Part shown: one piece after another, positions 34,637-34,860 of the stretch
Layout: the number at the start of each line of letters is the position of its first letter
Position numbering within the stretch: the first letter of the stretch is position 1
Assembly: GCA_024405855.1 (NCBI GenBank)
Contig: JAKSNZ010000015.1
Coordinates: forward strand, 1 to 34,860
DNA length: 34,860 nt
Source of the DNA: Paludibacteraceae bacterium
GTDB taxonomy: Bacteria; Bacteroidota; Bacteroidia; Bacteroidales; Paludibacteraceae
Direction of reading: 5' to 3'
Program-made: the position numbers and the translations under genes
The notes under the pieces: generated by a model
Database searches by the model: none
Seen by the model: only the letters and a program-made list of their open reading frames with translations
Told to the model about the DNA's origin: nothing

Positions 34637-34655
34637 GTTAAAACGAAGTTTTAAC
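34637..34655 (+). repeat. Hairpin just upstream of the MFS transporter ribosome binding site
   Basis: GTTAAAAC and GTTTTAAC are perfect 8-base complements around GAA. The stem ends about 3 bases before AGG/AGGAG, which precedes the ATG at 34668. It is not followed by a T run. It could modulate translation or protect processed mRNA. Confidence 0.5.
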
Positions 34656-34667
34656 AAAGGAGAAATA

Positions 34668-34860
34668 ATGGAAAAGAATCAATCATTCACAAAACTGTTT
34701 AATATTAGTTTCGGTTTTTTTGGAGTGCAGATAGCATACGCACTTCAGAGTGCAAACATCAGCCGAATTTTTGCTACACTTGGAGCAGACCCACACACAC
34801 TTAGTTTCTTTTGGATTCTGCCACCGCTTATGGGCATGATTGTCCAACCGCTTGTGGGCA
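34668..34860 (+). CDS. MFS transporter, SLC45-like maltose/sucrose carrier (partial, cut by window end)
   Basis: The first 64 codons of an inner-membrane carrier. The visible sequence includes FNISFGFFGVQIAYALQSAN, ISRIFATLGADPH, and LSFFWILPPLMGMIVQPLVG. These match the N-terminus of SLC45-like MFS sugar transporters found next to Bacteroidota amylases. It would import maltose or maltodextrins made by the GH13 enzyme. The ATG at 34668 is preferred because of the AGGAG purine stretch about 6 bases upstream and the family-typical N-terminus. An in-frame ATG at 34614 would add 18 residues spanning a hairpin. The gene lies 57 bases after the amylase. Confidence 0.85.
   Translation, partial: MEKNQSFTKLFNISFGFFGVQIAYALQSANISRIFATLGADPHTLSFFWILPPLMGMIVQPLVG

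Overview
This window looks like part of a Bacteroidota chromosome, most likely an uncultured Bacteroidales of gut type. The evidence is a SusC/SusD pair, a BtuG-type cobalamin lipoprotein, FISUMP and Big_2-like secreted proteins, and many Lys/Ser-Cys lipoboxes. Most genes lack Shine-Dalgarno sites. Promoters fit the Bacteroidota form TTTG-N19-21-TAnnTTTG, and by eye the DNA is AT-rich. No rRNA, CRISPR array, transposase, integrase or phage gene was seen. Nearly all genes lie on the minus strand. Only the initiator-tRNA/LytM/dxr unit (22.4-24.6 kb) and the amylase/MFS unit (32.7 kb to the right end) are on the plus strand.

Layout from left to right. (1) 0-2.8 kb: an NhaC-type antiporter and a short CstA-type carrier, closely packed. 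(2) 2.8-9.7 kb: a probable operon of a plug-less TonB-receptor-like barrel, a large AsmA-like protein (1-nt overlap) and an exported amidohydrolase lipoprotein. (3) 9.8-14.1 kb: a small outer membrane protein placed 26 nt behind tRNA-Leu(CAA), then a packed diacylglycerol-kinase-like, porin-like and RmuC unit. (4) 14.2-17.6 kb: a vitamin B12 uptake locus made of promoter, cobalamin riboswitch, BtuG-like surface lipoprotein and BtuB-like receptor. (5) 17.6-19.3 kb: two small secreted proteins with their own promoter and terminator. (6) 19.3-26.1 kb: gltX with a GHL10/DUF187 glycosidase-like lipoprotein-free secreted enzyme; then, divergently, initiator tRNA-Met, a terminator hairpin, a zinc-ligand-deficient LytM protein and dxr; then rseP, convergent with dxr across a 172-bp palindromic element. 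(7) 26.1 kb to the end: susC-susD-lipoprotein operon, divergent from a periplasmic neopullulanase-like GH13 enzyme and the first 64 codons of an SLC45-like MFS transporter. This is a small alpha-glucan uptake locus.

How the parts fit together. The SusC/D complex would import alpha-glucan oligosaccharides across the outer membrane, the GH13 enzyme would trim them in the periplasm and the MFS carrier would take the products into the cytoplasm. BtuG and BtuB would capture and import corrinoids under riboswitch control. The least ordinary items are the structured palindrome between dxr and rseP, the initiator tRNA with C33 instead of U33, the terminator that ends four bases before a start codon, the near-leaderless rseP promoter, and the plug-less barrel/AsmA pair. 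All functional calls rest on reading motifs by eye; no database search was possible.
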